A program made the position numbers and the translations under genes. The notes under the pieces were generated by a model, which saw nothing but the letters and a program-made list of their open reading frames with translations, was not told where the DNA came from and searched no databases. Source: Methylococcaceae bacterium UBA975 (lineage in GTDB: Bacteria > Pseudomonadota > Gammaproteobacteria > Methylococcales > Cycloclasticaceae). Taken from it: a DNA stretch of 64,000 nucleotides. Below are positions 44,834 through 53,008 of the stretch, piece after piece; position 1 is the stretch's first letter; every line of letters starts with the position of its first letter. The DNA lies in assembly GCA_002292375.1 (NCBI GenBank), contig DBBV01000017.1, forward strand, positions 77,313 through 141,312. Direction: 5' to 3'.

Positions 44834-45160
44834 CTAAAAAGGCAGCTTAAAGCCTGGAGGCAAAGGTATGCCAGCAGTCATACCCGACATACTGTCTTTA
44901 TTTTCGTTTTCCACTTTATGCACCGCATCGTTAATCGCCGCTACGACCAAGTCCTCCAGCATTTCTCGGTCGCCTTCGTTACACAAACTAGGGTCAAGCG
45001 ACACCTTTTTAACTTCATATTTGCCTGTCATCACTAATTTGACTAAACCACCACCCGATTCGCCGGCCACTTCGAGTTTTGCAAGTTTCTGTTGCGCTTC
45101 AAGCATCTTTTCTTGCATTTTTTGCGCTTGTTGCATTAAATCGCCCAATTGATTTTTCAT
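44834..45160 (-). CDS. ybaB: Nucleoid-associated protein YbaB/EbfC
   Basis: Small DNA-binding protein of the YbaB/EbfC family, 108 residues. It opens with a coiled-coil helix (MQQAQKMQEKMLEAQQKLAKLEVAGESGGGLV), then VSLDPSLCNEGDREMLEDLVVAAINDA, and ends in the Pro/Gly-rich MTAGIPLPPGFKLPF typical of the family. It is between dnaX (25 bases) and recR (1 base), a very widely conserved order. Confidence 0.96.
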   Translation of the reverse strand: MKNQLGDLMQQAQKMQEKMLEAQQKLAKLEVAGESGGGLVKLVMTGKYEVKKVSLDPSLCNEGDREMLEDLVVAAINDAVHKVENENKDSMSGMTAGIPLPPGFKLPF

Positions 45161-45185
45161 TCATTTCTCCGTACGGGTAGTAGGT

Positions 45186-46919
45186 TTACTCTATTGGTTT
45201 TATTGAACCGTCGATAACTTCAGCATCGAACAGCTCGATGATCTTTTTAACGATAACATTTTGATTTATTTCTCGCTCTGCCTGCTCTTGCCTATCACTG
45301 ACCTTTTGCATCGCGATATGATTAGGCGTGACGATATCCGTTGCCCCCTGAGTAATCAACAAGGACAAACGCCGCCCATAGTAGTTTGACAAGGCAAGCT
45401 CTAAATTTTGTTCGGATTTTTTATTAAGTGACACGTGGCCATCAACCAAGGCCAATTCGCATTCTGATTCACCCAGTCTAACGAGCACCGCGTTATTGGC
45501 CAGCTGAAGGGTCATTGGATCTAAACCCAGCGCTGGAACCAATTGATCCCAAGGTAAGGCCTGATCCACAGCAACAACCGGTGTAGACACGCTTTCTATT
45601 ACCTTTTCATCAACCGCCTTAATCTCATGTTCGGCCACTACGGCTGGACCTATACCTGTGGATTGCTGTGTTAGATTTTTAGTGTTTTTTTTTTCGGGTA
45701 TGATCAGCTTGGGCGCTTTTTTAACGGCAACAACCGCTTGTTCACTCGCTGAGGTATCCGCACGTGCACTGACAGGCTCTGATACCACCTGCCGACTCAT
45801 TGTTGTTTGTTCTAAGTTTTGTGGTTTGACTTTGTCGGTCTGACCCGTTTCCACAGGTGTAAACGCCAACATACGTAACAACACCATTTCAAAACCCACC
45901 TTAGGGCTGGGTGCTAGGGCAAGGTCTTTTTGTCCAATCAGCGCAATCTGATAGTACAGCTGTACGTCTTCTTTAGACAGCTGGTCCGCTAAGCTTTTAA
46001 TCTCTGCTACCTCAGCGTCCTTAGCCGTCAGTTGGTACACCGCCATCTGATGCAAAAAGAGTAATAAAGACTGTAAAACTTCGGCATAGTTAGGTGCAAA
46101 CTCATCCAATGATTGCACGCTATCCAATACAGCATCAGCTTGCTTGCTAACCAACGCTGCAAGCAAATCAACAACCGGTTCTCTGGCCACGCTGCCCAGC
46201 ATATCAATCACGTCTACTTCGTTTAACGTTCCGTTGCCGTGCACGATCGCTTGGTCTAATAAACTTAAACCGTCACGCATACTACCATCAGCTGCGCGTG
46301 CCAGTAACTCAGTCGCCTCAGGCTGGTAGTCGATACCTTCACTTTCTAAAATTAGTTTGAACTGACCTTCGATTTGCGCCGGCATCAATCGCTTAAGATT
46401 AAACTGCAAACAACGTGACAACACCGTCACCGGCATCTTTTGTGGATCAGTGGTCGCTAAGAGAAACTTAACGTGATCAGGCGGCTCTTCTAAGGTTTTT
46501 AATAAGGCATTAAAACTGCTTTTAGAAAACATGTGCACCTCATCAATGAGGTACACCTTGTATTTGCCCCGACTCGGTGAGTATTGCACGTTTTCTAATA
46601 AATCGCGGGTATCATCAACCCCCGTTCTTGATGCGGCATCTACTTCGATTAAGTCGGGATAACGGCCTTGATCAACGTCTAAACAAGTATCGCATTGGCC
46701 ACACGGTTCTGCACCAATCGAGTTAGGGCAATTCAATGCCTTAGCGAGCACCCTTGCAATCGTGGTTTTGCCTACCCCACGGGTACCGGTAAATAAGTAC
46801 GCGTGGTGTAGCCTATCGTGCTCTAAGCCGTTGACTAAGGCACGTACAACGTGTTCTTGCCCAACGACTTGAGCAAAATTTAACGGCCGCCATTTTCTTG
46901 CAAATACTTTATAACTCAT
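45186..46919 (-). CDS. dnaX: DNA polymerase III tau (and probably gamma) subunit
   Basis: Clamp-loader ATPase. The 577-residue tau form has the P-loop GTRGVGKTT, a zinc finger (CxxCxxC: CGQCDTC), DEVHMFSKSSFNALLKTLEEP, and ATTDPQKMPVTVLSRCLQF in domains I-III, then a linker and the C-terminal polymerase-binding domains. A run of ten A at codons E409-N412 is followed by stop codons within 2-5 codons in both other frames, so slippage would give a gamma form of about 411-416 residues. It is preceded by the 4.5S RNA gene and followed by ybaB. Confidence 0.97.
   Translation of the reverse strand: MSYKVFARKWRPLNFAQVVGQEHVVRALVNGLEHDRLHHAYLFTGTRGVGKTTIARVLAKALNCPNSIGAEPCGQCDTCLDVDQGRYPDLIEVDAASRTGVDDTRDLLENVQYSPSRGKYKVYLIDEVHMFSKSSFNALLKTLEEPPDHVKFLLATTDPQKMPVTVLSRCLQFNLKRLMPAQIEGQFKLILESEGIDYQPEATELLARAADGSMRDGLSLLDQAIVHGNGTLNEVDVIDMLGSVAREPVVDLLAALVSKQADAVLDSVQSLDEFAPNYAEVLQSLLLFLHQMAVYQLTAKDAEVAEIKSLADQLSKEDVQLYYQIALIGQKDLALAPSPKVGFEMVLLRMLAFTPVETGQTDKVKPQNLEQTTMSRQVVSEPVSARADTSASEQAVVAVKKAPKLIIPEKKNTKNLTQQSTGIGPAVVAEHEIKAVDEKVIESVSTPVVAVDQALPWDQLVPALGLDPMTLQLANNAVLVRLGESECELALVDGHVSLNKKSEQNLELALSNYYGRRLSLLITQGATDIVTPNHIAMQKVSDRQEQAEREINQNVIVKKIIELFDAEVIDGSIKPIE
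45685..45694 (-). promoter_or_regulatory. A10 slippage site within dnaX
   Basis: Coding strand reads G-A10-C across codons GAA AAA AAA AAC. Reading one base back gives K, H, stop; losing one A gives T, L, K, I, stop. Both frames end at once, as in programmed gamma formation in E. coli and in transcriptional slippage in Thermus. Confidence 0.6.
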
Positions 46920-46990
46920 AGGCTAATAGGGTAACAAAGCTCTGGCTTAATATGCGAACTTTTAGCACGTTAGATAAACAAATAGTGGGT

Positions 46991-47102
46991 GGTAACTCGT
47001 GCCAGCCACACCTCGGCACACGACTCCATTGCTGCCGTTGCTCCCTTCCGGGCCTGGCGGGGTTCACAATTTCACGTTGCGAGGGGACCAACACGAGTCA
47101 CC
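46991..47102 (-). ncRNA. ffs: Signal recognition particle 4.5S RNA
   Basis: The minus strand contains the hallmark SRP core: CCAGGCCCGGAAGGGAGCA with the GGAA tetraloop and flanking asymmetric internal loop. The ends pair (GGTGACTCGTG with CACGAGTTACC), giving a single long hairpin of about 112 nt with no Alu domain, the usual proteobacterial form. The 3' end is followed 70 bases later by dnaX, a common placement. Exact ends are set by the terminal helix and may vary by a base or two. Confidence 0.93.
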
Positions 47103-47194
47103 ATTATTCATTACTGCAAATTAGGGAGTGGATTGTCCATCATTGTGCCTGACCAATCAAGCCGCCGTGGGCGATTTTATTGCTTTTCTTAGTA

Positions 47195-47734
47195 TTATTG
47201 TCTAACGGGTCGTTTCGACAGTTTTCGTTGCAAGGTGCGCCGGTGCATATTAAGCCGCCGCGCGGCTTCTGAAATATTACCCCCACACTCCAACAGCACT
47301 TTTTGCATATGTTCCCACTCTACACGTTTCACAGATAAGGGTTTTTCTACAGGGCTAATCGTCGCATCGGCAAGCGGGTTACTAAATGCAGTTAAAATTT
47401 CATCGGCATTAGCTGGTTTTGTCAGGTATTGCGTGGCGCCTAATTTAATCGCTTCAACCGCGGTCGCAATACTGGCATAACCGGTTAGCATAACAATTTT
47501 AGTTTTTTTATTGTGCGCCCTAAGTTGTTTGATTAAATGCAGCCCTGAGCTTTCTTCTAAACGTAAGTCAACAATCGCTAAATCCGGCTCAAAGCTTTCA
47601 ATAAGTTCAGTTGCTTGCTGTGCGTTACATGCCGTAGCCACCTCATAATTGCGCCGTTCGAAGGCGCTCTGTAGCACACTACAATACATTTCATCGTCAT
47701 CAATAATCAGTAATTTACCTTTCTTATTACCCAT
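47195..47734 (-). CDS. regA: Response regulator RegA/PrrA/RoxR family
   Basis: Redox-responsive regulator. The 179-residue protein has a receiver domain with acidic pocket IDDDE (11-15), phospho-acceptor D56 (IVDLRLEES) and TGYASIATAVEAIKLGA, then a short linker and a Fis-type helix-turn-helix (GGNISEAARRLNMHRRTLQRKL, about 150-172). The RRTLQRKL recognition helix is almost invariant in the RegA/PrrA/ActR/RoxR family. It follows regB by 13 bases. Such regulators control respiration, energy and nitrogen genes according to redox state. Confidence 0.92.
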   Translation of the reverse strand: MGNKKGKLLIIDDDEMYCSVLQSAFERRNYEVATACNAQQATELIESFEPDLAIVDLRLEESSGLHLIKQLRAHNKKTKIVMLTGYASIATAVEAIKLGATQYLTKPANADEILTAFSNPLADATISPVEKPLSVKRVEWEHMQKVLLECGGNISEAARRLNMHRRTLQRKLSKRPVRQ

Positions 47735-47747
47735 TATATTTCACTCT

Positions 47748-49028
47748 TTAAATTGAAAAGGGAATGGTTATACTAACGCGTAAACCTTTGGGACTTCTGC
47801 TTTCCCAACGTATTTCGCCACCAATACGTTCAATGCTAGCCTTTGCTAAATAGGTTCCAATACCCAGGCCCGCCTCTTTTGATGAAACCATTTGTGCACC
47901 TAATACAGCCAGTTGAGAAGCATCCATCCCATTGCCTTGATCCTCTATCAACAAAATAACCTGCTCACTATCCCAGTCTAGTGTCACCTGTACAAATGAA
48001 GGTGAAGCATCCGCCGCATTATCTAAAATATTGATGAACGCATAGGTTAGGGCAATATCGGAAACCAGTTTAGGCTCTGGCTCCTTACCTTTAATAATTT
48101 TGATAAAGTTAACATCAAGGTGGGATAGCCGCCACTGAGCTAACGCCTTATGAAAGTATTCACCTACCTTGAGTAGTTGCCCCGTATCATATTGATCCAT
48201 TGTTGCGGTTTGCGTAATCGCAGACAACACATTTTTACACCGTTTAATTTGCCCTTGGATAATCGATAGCTGATTATTAAAAGAAGCATTATTCAGTGGC
48301 TCTAGTTCCAGTGATAACTCATGGGCAACCACATCCATTGTACCCAGTGGTGTACCCAGTTCATGGGCTGCCGAAGCGGCCATAGTGCCCAAGGCGACTA
48401 GGCGCTCATCTCGAAAAATTTGTTCTTTCATTTTCACCAATGATTCATTTCTATTGCGCAAAGACCCTGCCATTCCTGCAACAAAATAAGCCATCAAGGC
48501 TGTCAATAGCACAAAACCAATCCACATGCCGACAATATGCTCTGAAAAATGGTCACCAACGCCCATTTCCATTGGGTGATCAAGGTGTATTAATGGCCGA
48601 TGAAAGAACACTAGCAAGGTATACGTTAGTGACGTTAGTATCGCCATTAACCACACATAAACTTTTGGTAATAGGGTAGCAGCAACGCTATGCGGCACGA
48701 GCAAAAACCACGCGAAGGGATTAGTCGCGCCGCCCGTCAGATATAAAAAAACCGCTAACGCAAGCACATCAATGACTAACTGAAAGAAGAAAAAATCACT
48801 GCTAATACTATCGAGTTGTGTCAGCAAAAATAAGGTAAACACACTCCAGACCACCAAGCATATCAATGTGATCCCTATCAGGTTGAGCGGTAACGACAAG
48901 TCTAAATAGTATTCAGCAAACAGTATGACAATAAGCTGGGCGCCCATACTTAATGCGCGCATTGATAATAAGCGCCTTAAATTCTCGTCTACCAAAGGCA
49001 TTAATACCTTAGACACTAATTTTGTCAT
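47748..49028 (-). CDS. regB: Redox-sensing histidine kinase RegB/PrrB family
   Basis: Membrane kinase partner of RegA. With the ATG at 49028 (426 residues) it has six hydrophobic helices (about 25-195), the family quinone-site heptapeptide GGATNPF (99-105) between helices three and four, H222 in AHELGTPLG, and the conserved redox cysteine C264 (KRCKNVL), matching H225/C265 in Rhodobacter RegB. The HATPase domain follows with EDQGNGMD and GLGIGTYLA. A TTG at 49064 would add 12 residues through a 12-base tandem repeat and is less likely. Confidence 0.92.
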   Translation of the reverse strand: MTKLVSKVLMPLVDENLRRLLSMRALSMGAQLIVILFAEYYLDLSLPLNLIGITLICLVVWSVFTLFLLTQLDSISSDFFFFQLVIDVLALAVFLYLTGGATNPFAWFLLVPHSVAATLLPKVYVWLMAILTSLTYTLLVFFHRPLIHLDHPMEMGVGDHFSEHIVGMWIGFVLLTALMAYFVAGMAGSLRNRNESLVKMKEQIFRDERLVALGTMAASAAHELGTPLGTMDVVAHELSLELEPLNNASFNNQLSIIQGQIKRCKNVLSAITQTATMDQYDTGQLLKVGEYFHKALAQWRLSHLDVNFIKIIKGKEPEPKLVSDIALTYAFINILDNAADASPSFVQVTLDWDSEQVILLIEDQGNGMDASQLAVLGAQMVSSKEAGLGIGTYLAKASIERIGGEIRWESRSPKGLRVSITIPFSI

Positions 49029-49187
49029 TTCTTGCTTTACCCTTTGCTTTACCCTTTGATACAACGTCGGTGGTCGGCACCCACTTATTCGTGCTCAAGC
49101 CTACTTTATAATCTTTTTTCGTTTCGCCCTAGTAAATTGGGAAAAATCTGCCATATTTAAGTTAGCTATTATAATTACGGAAACCTA

Positions 49188-49646
49188 ATGGATTCTTCAC
49201 CTAAGCAAACCCATGCCTCAGTAACATCGCTGCCGAATAAGACTGAGTTCGCCGAACAGACTGCACAGCTACTTGAATTCAGCACTCGCACCCAGGCAAA
49301 GGCTGTCCTGTTGTTTATCACCTTTGACTCGTTAGTCGATGACATCAATCAACGGCAAAACAACCTGGCGATTAAGGCGATTAGCAAACGTTTACTGGCG
49401 AATGCACGCGAATCAGATATCTACGCACATTTAGATGACATGAACTTTGCCAACCTATCCATCGCAACCAGTGAACAACACGCCCCTACCTTGGTAGAAA
49501 AACTTAAAAACCAACTGGCCGAACCCATTACCTTAGAAGATGGTTCAATGATCCGTTTAAACGCTAAAATTGGTGTTGCACTGTTTCCTGAACACGGTAC
49601 TGATTACCTAAGTTTAATCGACAGGGCTAAACAATCCCTTTATTAA
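49188..49646 (+). CDS. Degenerate stand-alone GGDEF-like domain protein
   Basis: A 152-residue cytosolic protein that follows the diguanylate cyclase fold: SLPNKTEFAEQTAQLL in the position of the usual LPNR start, LLFITFDSLVDDIN, then RESDIYAHLDDMNFANLSI and a C-terminal IGVALFPEHGTDYLSLIDRAKQSLY. At the signature loop GGDEF is replaced by LDDMNF, and the metal- and GTP-binding residues are lost, so it should not make c-di-GMP. No sensor domain is attached. It is divergent from regB, 123-160 bases away. It may be a c-di-GMP or nucleotide-binding adaptor or a decayed enzyme. Confidence 0.75.
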   Translation: MDSSPKQTHASVTSLPNKTEFAEQTAQLLEFSTRTQAKAVLLFITFDSLVDDINQRQNNLAIKAISKRLLANARESDIYAHLDDMNFANLSIATSEQHAPTLVEKLKNQLAEPITLEDGSMIRLNAKIGVALFPEHGTDYLSLIDRAKQSLY

Positions 49647-49749
49647 GATAGCCAGTTGTTTTATATGTATTGCATCTTAAGCCTGAACCAGGTCATCAGC
49701 CTACTTTAGCAACCCACCACCATAGCCTTTCCGGCAAGCTTTCATTTTT

Positions 49750-49781
49750 AACAACCTAGCGTTAAACAACGCTAGGTTGTT
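49750..49781. terminator. Strong hairpin between two convergent genes
   Basis: A perfect stem of 13-14 bp (ACAACCTAGCGTT/AACGCTAGGTTGT, loop AAAC) lies between the GGDEF-like gene (+) and icd (-). The flanking T tracts are short on both strands (TTGTT on plus), but the stem strength and position fit a bidirectional terminator. Confidence 0.65.
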
Positions 49782-49788
49782 TGTTAAG

Positions 49789-52014
49789 CTAGCTATTTAA
49801 CGTTGATAACACCTGGTTAAACAACGCCGACGGCCGCATGACCTGTTCAGTTTTATCAAGCTCAGGCATATAGTAACCGCCAATATCAACTGCGTGCCAT
49901 TGGTCGGTGGTTAGGTCGCTGATAATTTTTTCTTCGTTTTCAGCAAGCGACTGAGCCAATGGCGCAAACTGGGCTTGCAATGCTGGCTCATCTTGTTGTT
50001 CTACTAGAGCCTGCGCCCAATATAAAGCCAAGTAAAAATGACTTCCTCGGTTATCTAGTTCGCCGGTTTTACGCGACGGTGACTTACCTTCGTTCAATAG
50101 TTTTGCTGTTGCCTGATCTAAGGTGGTCGCCAACACCTTTGCTTTGTGATTATCTTCGGTTATCGCAGTGTGCTCAAGGGATGCGCATAACGCCAAAAAC
50201 TCACCCAGCGAATCCCAACGCAAATGATTTTCTTCAATCAGTTGTTTAACGTGCTTCGGTGCAGAGCCACCAGCGCCTGTTTCAAATAAGCCACCACCGG
50301 CCATTAACGGCACAATTGATAACATTTTTGCACTGGTGCCTAACTCTAGAATTGGAAACAAGTCGGTCAAGTAATCACGTAAAATATTACCAGTGACTGA
50401 GATAGTATCTTTACCGCGTATCAAACGCTCCAAGGTGTAACGCATCGCCCTGGTTTGCGACATGATACGAATGTCTAAACCACTTAAGTCATGATCCTTG
50501 AGGTAGTGCTCAACTTTTTTGATCAGTTGGTATTCATGCGGCCGGTACTCGTCTAACCAAAACACTGCTGGGGTGTTCGATAAGCGTGATCGAGTCACTG
50601 CAAGTTTCACCCAATCTTGAATCGGTGCATCTTTTACTTGGCACATCCGCCAGATATCGCCTTTTTCAACCTGCATCTCCAGTAACACCTTGCCCTGATC
50701 ATCGACGATACGCGTACGGCCATCGGCTTTAATTTCAAAGGTTTTATCATGCGAGCCATATTCTTCAGCCTTTTGTGCCATCAAGCCAACATTAGGCACA
50801 CTGCCCATGGTCGCTGGGTCAAACGCACCATGTGTTTTACAAAAATTAATAATTTCTTGGTAGATTCGAGCAAAGGTACTTTCCGGCATCACTGCTTTTG
50901 TGTCTTTTAATTTACCGTCGGGTCCCCACATTTTACCGCCCGCCCTGATCATTGCCGGCATTGACGCGTCAACAATCACTTCGTTCGGTGTGTGTAAATT
51001 AGAAATGCCTTTGGCAGAGTCAACCATAGCGAGTTCTGGGCGCGTTTCGTAACAGGCATGCATATCACTCAGTATTTCTTCTCTAATCGACTCAGGCAGC
51101 TTCTTAATGTGTTCGTATACGCTACTCAGACCATCATTTGGGTTAACCCCAAGCTCGTCAAATAGTTTGCCGTGCTTTTTAAATAAATCTTTATAATAAA
51201 TTTTTACCGCATGACCAAATACGATGGGATGTGAGACCTTCATCATGGTGGCTTTTACGTGAAACGAGAACATCACCCCCGTTTCTCTGGCGTCTTCCAT
51301 TTCGGTTTCCAAAAACTCGCAGAGGGCTTTTTTACTCATAAACATGCTGTCTATGATTTCATTTTTTTGCAAAGCGATATGTTCTTTTAATACGGTCACA
51401 TCACCATTATTGGCTACGTGTTCGATCTTCACTGTACAGGCCTTATCCAAGGTGAGGCTTTTTTCACTACAATAAAAATCGCCTGCATGCATATGGGACA
51501 CATGCGTTTGTGACGCCTGACTCCACTTGCCCATTGAGTGAGGGTTTTTCTTTGCGTAGTCTTTCACCGCTTTAGGCGCCCTGCGATCAGAGTTACCTTC
51601 GCGCAACACCGGGTTAACAGCGCTGCCTAAGGTTTTTGAATAGCTCGCTAAGATGCTCTTTTCTTCGTCATTCTTAGGGTCTTCAGGGTAATCAGGCAAG
51701 GCATAGCCTTTCGCTTGTAACTCATTAATGACCTCTTTAAGCTGTGGAATAGAGGCACTAATATTGGGTAGTTTTATAATGTTGGTTTTCGGGTCATGCG
51801 TTAGCTCTCCCAACATAGATAACACATCTGGTTTTTTTTGCTCGTCAGGAAGGCGGTCAGAAAAAGCATTCAGTACACGGCTTGCTAGCGAAATATCACT
51901 CAGTTCAATCTCAATATCTGCCGTTGATGCAAACGATTTAATGATAGGAAGCAGCGAGCACGTGGCTAATAAAGGTGCTTCATCGGTATGCGTATAATAA
52001 ATTTTAGAGCTCAT
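49789..52014 (-). CDS. icd: Monomeric NADP-dependent isocitrate dehydrogenase
   Basis: TCA-cycle enzyme converting isocitrate to 2-oxoglutarate with NADPH formation. The 741-residue size and motifs are those of the monomeric IDH-II class, unrelated in length to the dimeric Icd of E. coli: IYYTHTDEAPLLAT at the N-terminus, GSAVNPVLREGNSDRRAP in the substrate site, and GDIWRMCQVKDAPIQDWVKLAVTR. A single gene, followed by a strong hairpin and preceded by tRNA-Cys on the same strand. No dimeric form is seen in this window. Confidence 0.97.
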   Translation of the reverse strand: MSSKIYYTHTDEAPLLATCSLLPIIKSFASTADIEIELSDISLASRVLNAFSDRLPDEQKKPDVLSMLGELTHDPKTNIIKLPNISASIPQLKEVINELQAKGYALPDYPEDPKNDEEKSILASYSKTLGSAVNPVLREGNSDRRAPKAVKDYAKKNPHSMGKWSQASQTHVSHMHAGDFYCSEKSLTLDKACTVKIEHVANNGDVTVLKEHIALQKNEIIDSMFMSKKALCEFLETEMEDARETGVMFSFHVKATMMKVSHPIVFGHAVKIYYKDLFKKHGKLFDELGVNPNDGLSSVYEHIKKLPESIREEILSDMHACYETRPELAMVDSAKGISNLHTPNEVIVDASMPAMIRAGGKMWGPDGKLKDTKAVMPESTFARIYQEIINFCKTHGAFDPATMGSVPNVGLMAQKAEEYGSHDKTFEIKADGRTRIVDDQGKVLLEMQVEKGDIWRMCQVKDAPIQDWVKLAVTRSRLSNTPAVFWLDEYRPHEYQLIKKVEHYLKDHDLSGLDIRIMSQTRAMRYTLERLIRGKDTISVTGNILRDYLTDLFPILELGTSAKMLSIVPLMAGGGLFETGAGGSAPKHVKQLIEENHLRWDSLGEFLALCASLEHTAITEDNHKAKVLATTLDQATAKLLNEGKSPSRKTGELDNRGSHFYLALYWAQALVEQQDEPALQAQFAPLAQSLAENEEKIISDLTTDQWHAVDIGGYYMPELDKTEQVMRPSALFNQVLSTLNS

Positions 52015-52158
52015 CTATATCCTTCCTTCATTCTGAGTAAATGGTTTGTCTAAGTCGATTAGCGAGCCCCATAAACGTCTTGGGTAGGTGTCGCGATAAT
52101 CGCTAGCAAATTGTACCGTAAAACGGCTAATCACTGCGTAGAAAGAATAAAAAATAAT

Positions 52159-52232
52159 TGGAGGCTGAGAGCGGAATCGAACCGCTGTTTACGGCTTTGC
52201 AGGCCGCTGCATAACCACTCTGCCACTCAGCC
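52159..52232 (-). tRNA. tRNA-Cys (anticodon GCA)
   Basis: Minus strand begins GGCTGAGTGGCAGAGTGG and ends with T-arm GGTTCGATTCC and TCCA; 74 nt including an encoded CCA. The anticodon GCA lies at 52198-52200, and the discriminator is U73, the identity element of bacterial tRNA-Cys. It follows tRNA-Gly in the pgsA-glyW-cysT order of enterics. Confidence 0.97.
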
Positions 52233-52251
52233 AGAGAGGACTTAAACGAAA

Positions 52252-52274
52252 AAGCCGCGGTGGAAAAACGGCTT
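52252..52274 (-). terminator. Weak terminator-like hairpin between tRNA-Gly and tRNA-Cys
   Basis: On the minus strand AAGCCG, an 11-base loop and CGGCTT are followed by TTT. The stem is only six pairs. It could also act as a processing hairpin between the two tRNAs. Confidence 0.3.
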
Positions 52275-52280
52275 AAAATT

Positions 52281-52355
52281 TGGAGCGGGAAACGAGATTC
52301 GAACTCGCGACCCCAACCTTGGCAAGGTTGTGCTCTACCACTGAGCTATTCCCGC
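52281..52355 (-). tRNA. tRNA-Gly (anticodon GCC)
   Basis: Minus strand starts GCGGGAATAGCTCAGTGG and closes with GAGTTCGAATCTC and an encoded CCA, 75 nt. The anticodon GCC lies at 52321-52323. It follows pgsA by about 50 bases and precedes tRNA-Cys by about 48 bases. Confidence 0.97.
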
Positions 52356-52408
52356 AATGAGCCGAGTATTCTATCTTCCGTAGACAAACTGTCAAGCTAG
52401 AATAACGA

Positions 52409-52963
52409 CTATTTTTTAAATTTAGGTATTGCTAGCTGAATATATTGCCACATCGACCATAGCGACAGCAGGCAGGCTACGTAAATAAGCACAACACCGA
52501 GCAATCTAATTGGCAAACCGTAGAGATCCGCATTAAACAATAAACACAGCATGGCGACCATTTGGAAGCCCGTTTTACATTTACCCAGCCAAGACACTTC
52601 AATAGTCGAACGCTGGCCTAGTTGCGCCATCCACTCCCGTAAAGAAGCCACGTACACTTCACGCCCAATGATGATTGCCGCAGGTATCGCCAGATAGGCG
52701 ACAGGATCGGCCTGGACGATTAAAACAAGAATCATCACAACCATTAGCTTATCGGCAACCGGATCCAAAAATTCGCCAAATGCTGTTTGTAAATTAAGTC
52801 GTCTCGCTAAAAAACCGTCCAACCAATCTGTTGCAGAGGCAATAACAAATATTGCCGAACACCAAACTCTTGCATTATCAATAGGTAGGTAAAATACCAC
52901 CAGTATTAAAGGAATAGACGCTATTCTAAGCAACGTTAAAATGGTGGGTATATTGAAATTCAT
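52409..52963 (-). CDS. pgsA: CDP-diacylglycerol-glycerol-3-phosphate 3-phosphatidyltransferase
   Basis: Makes phosphatidylglycerol phosphate, the committed step to PG and cardiolipin. The 184-residue membrane protein has the CDP-alcohol phosphotransferase motif D-x2-D-G-x2-A-R-x8-G-x3-D-x3-D, seen as DWLDGFLARRLNLQTAFGEF followed by LDPVADK, and four hydrophobic helices. It follows uvrC by 45 bases and precedes the two tRNAs, a widely conserved arrangement. Confidence 0.96.
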   Translation of the reverse strand: MNFNIPTILTLLRIASIPLILVVFYLPIDNARVWCSAIFVIASATDWLDGFLARRLNLQTAFGEFLDPVADKLMVVMILVLIVQADPVAYLAIPAAIIIGREVYVASLREWMAQLGQRSTIEVSWLGKCKTGFQMVAMLCLLFNADLYGLPIRLLGVVLIYVACLLSLWSMWQYIQLAIPKFKK

Positions 52964-53008
52964 TAAGCTTAAGGGACGCGGGCTATATTTTTGTACATGA
53001 TACCATTT

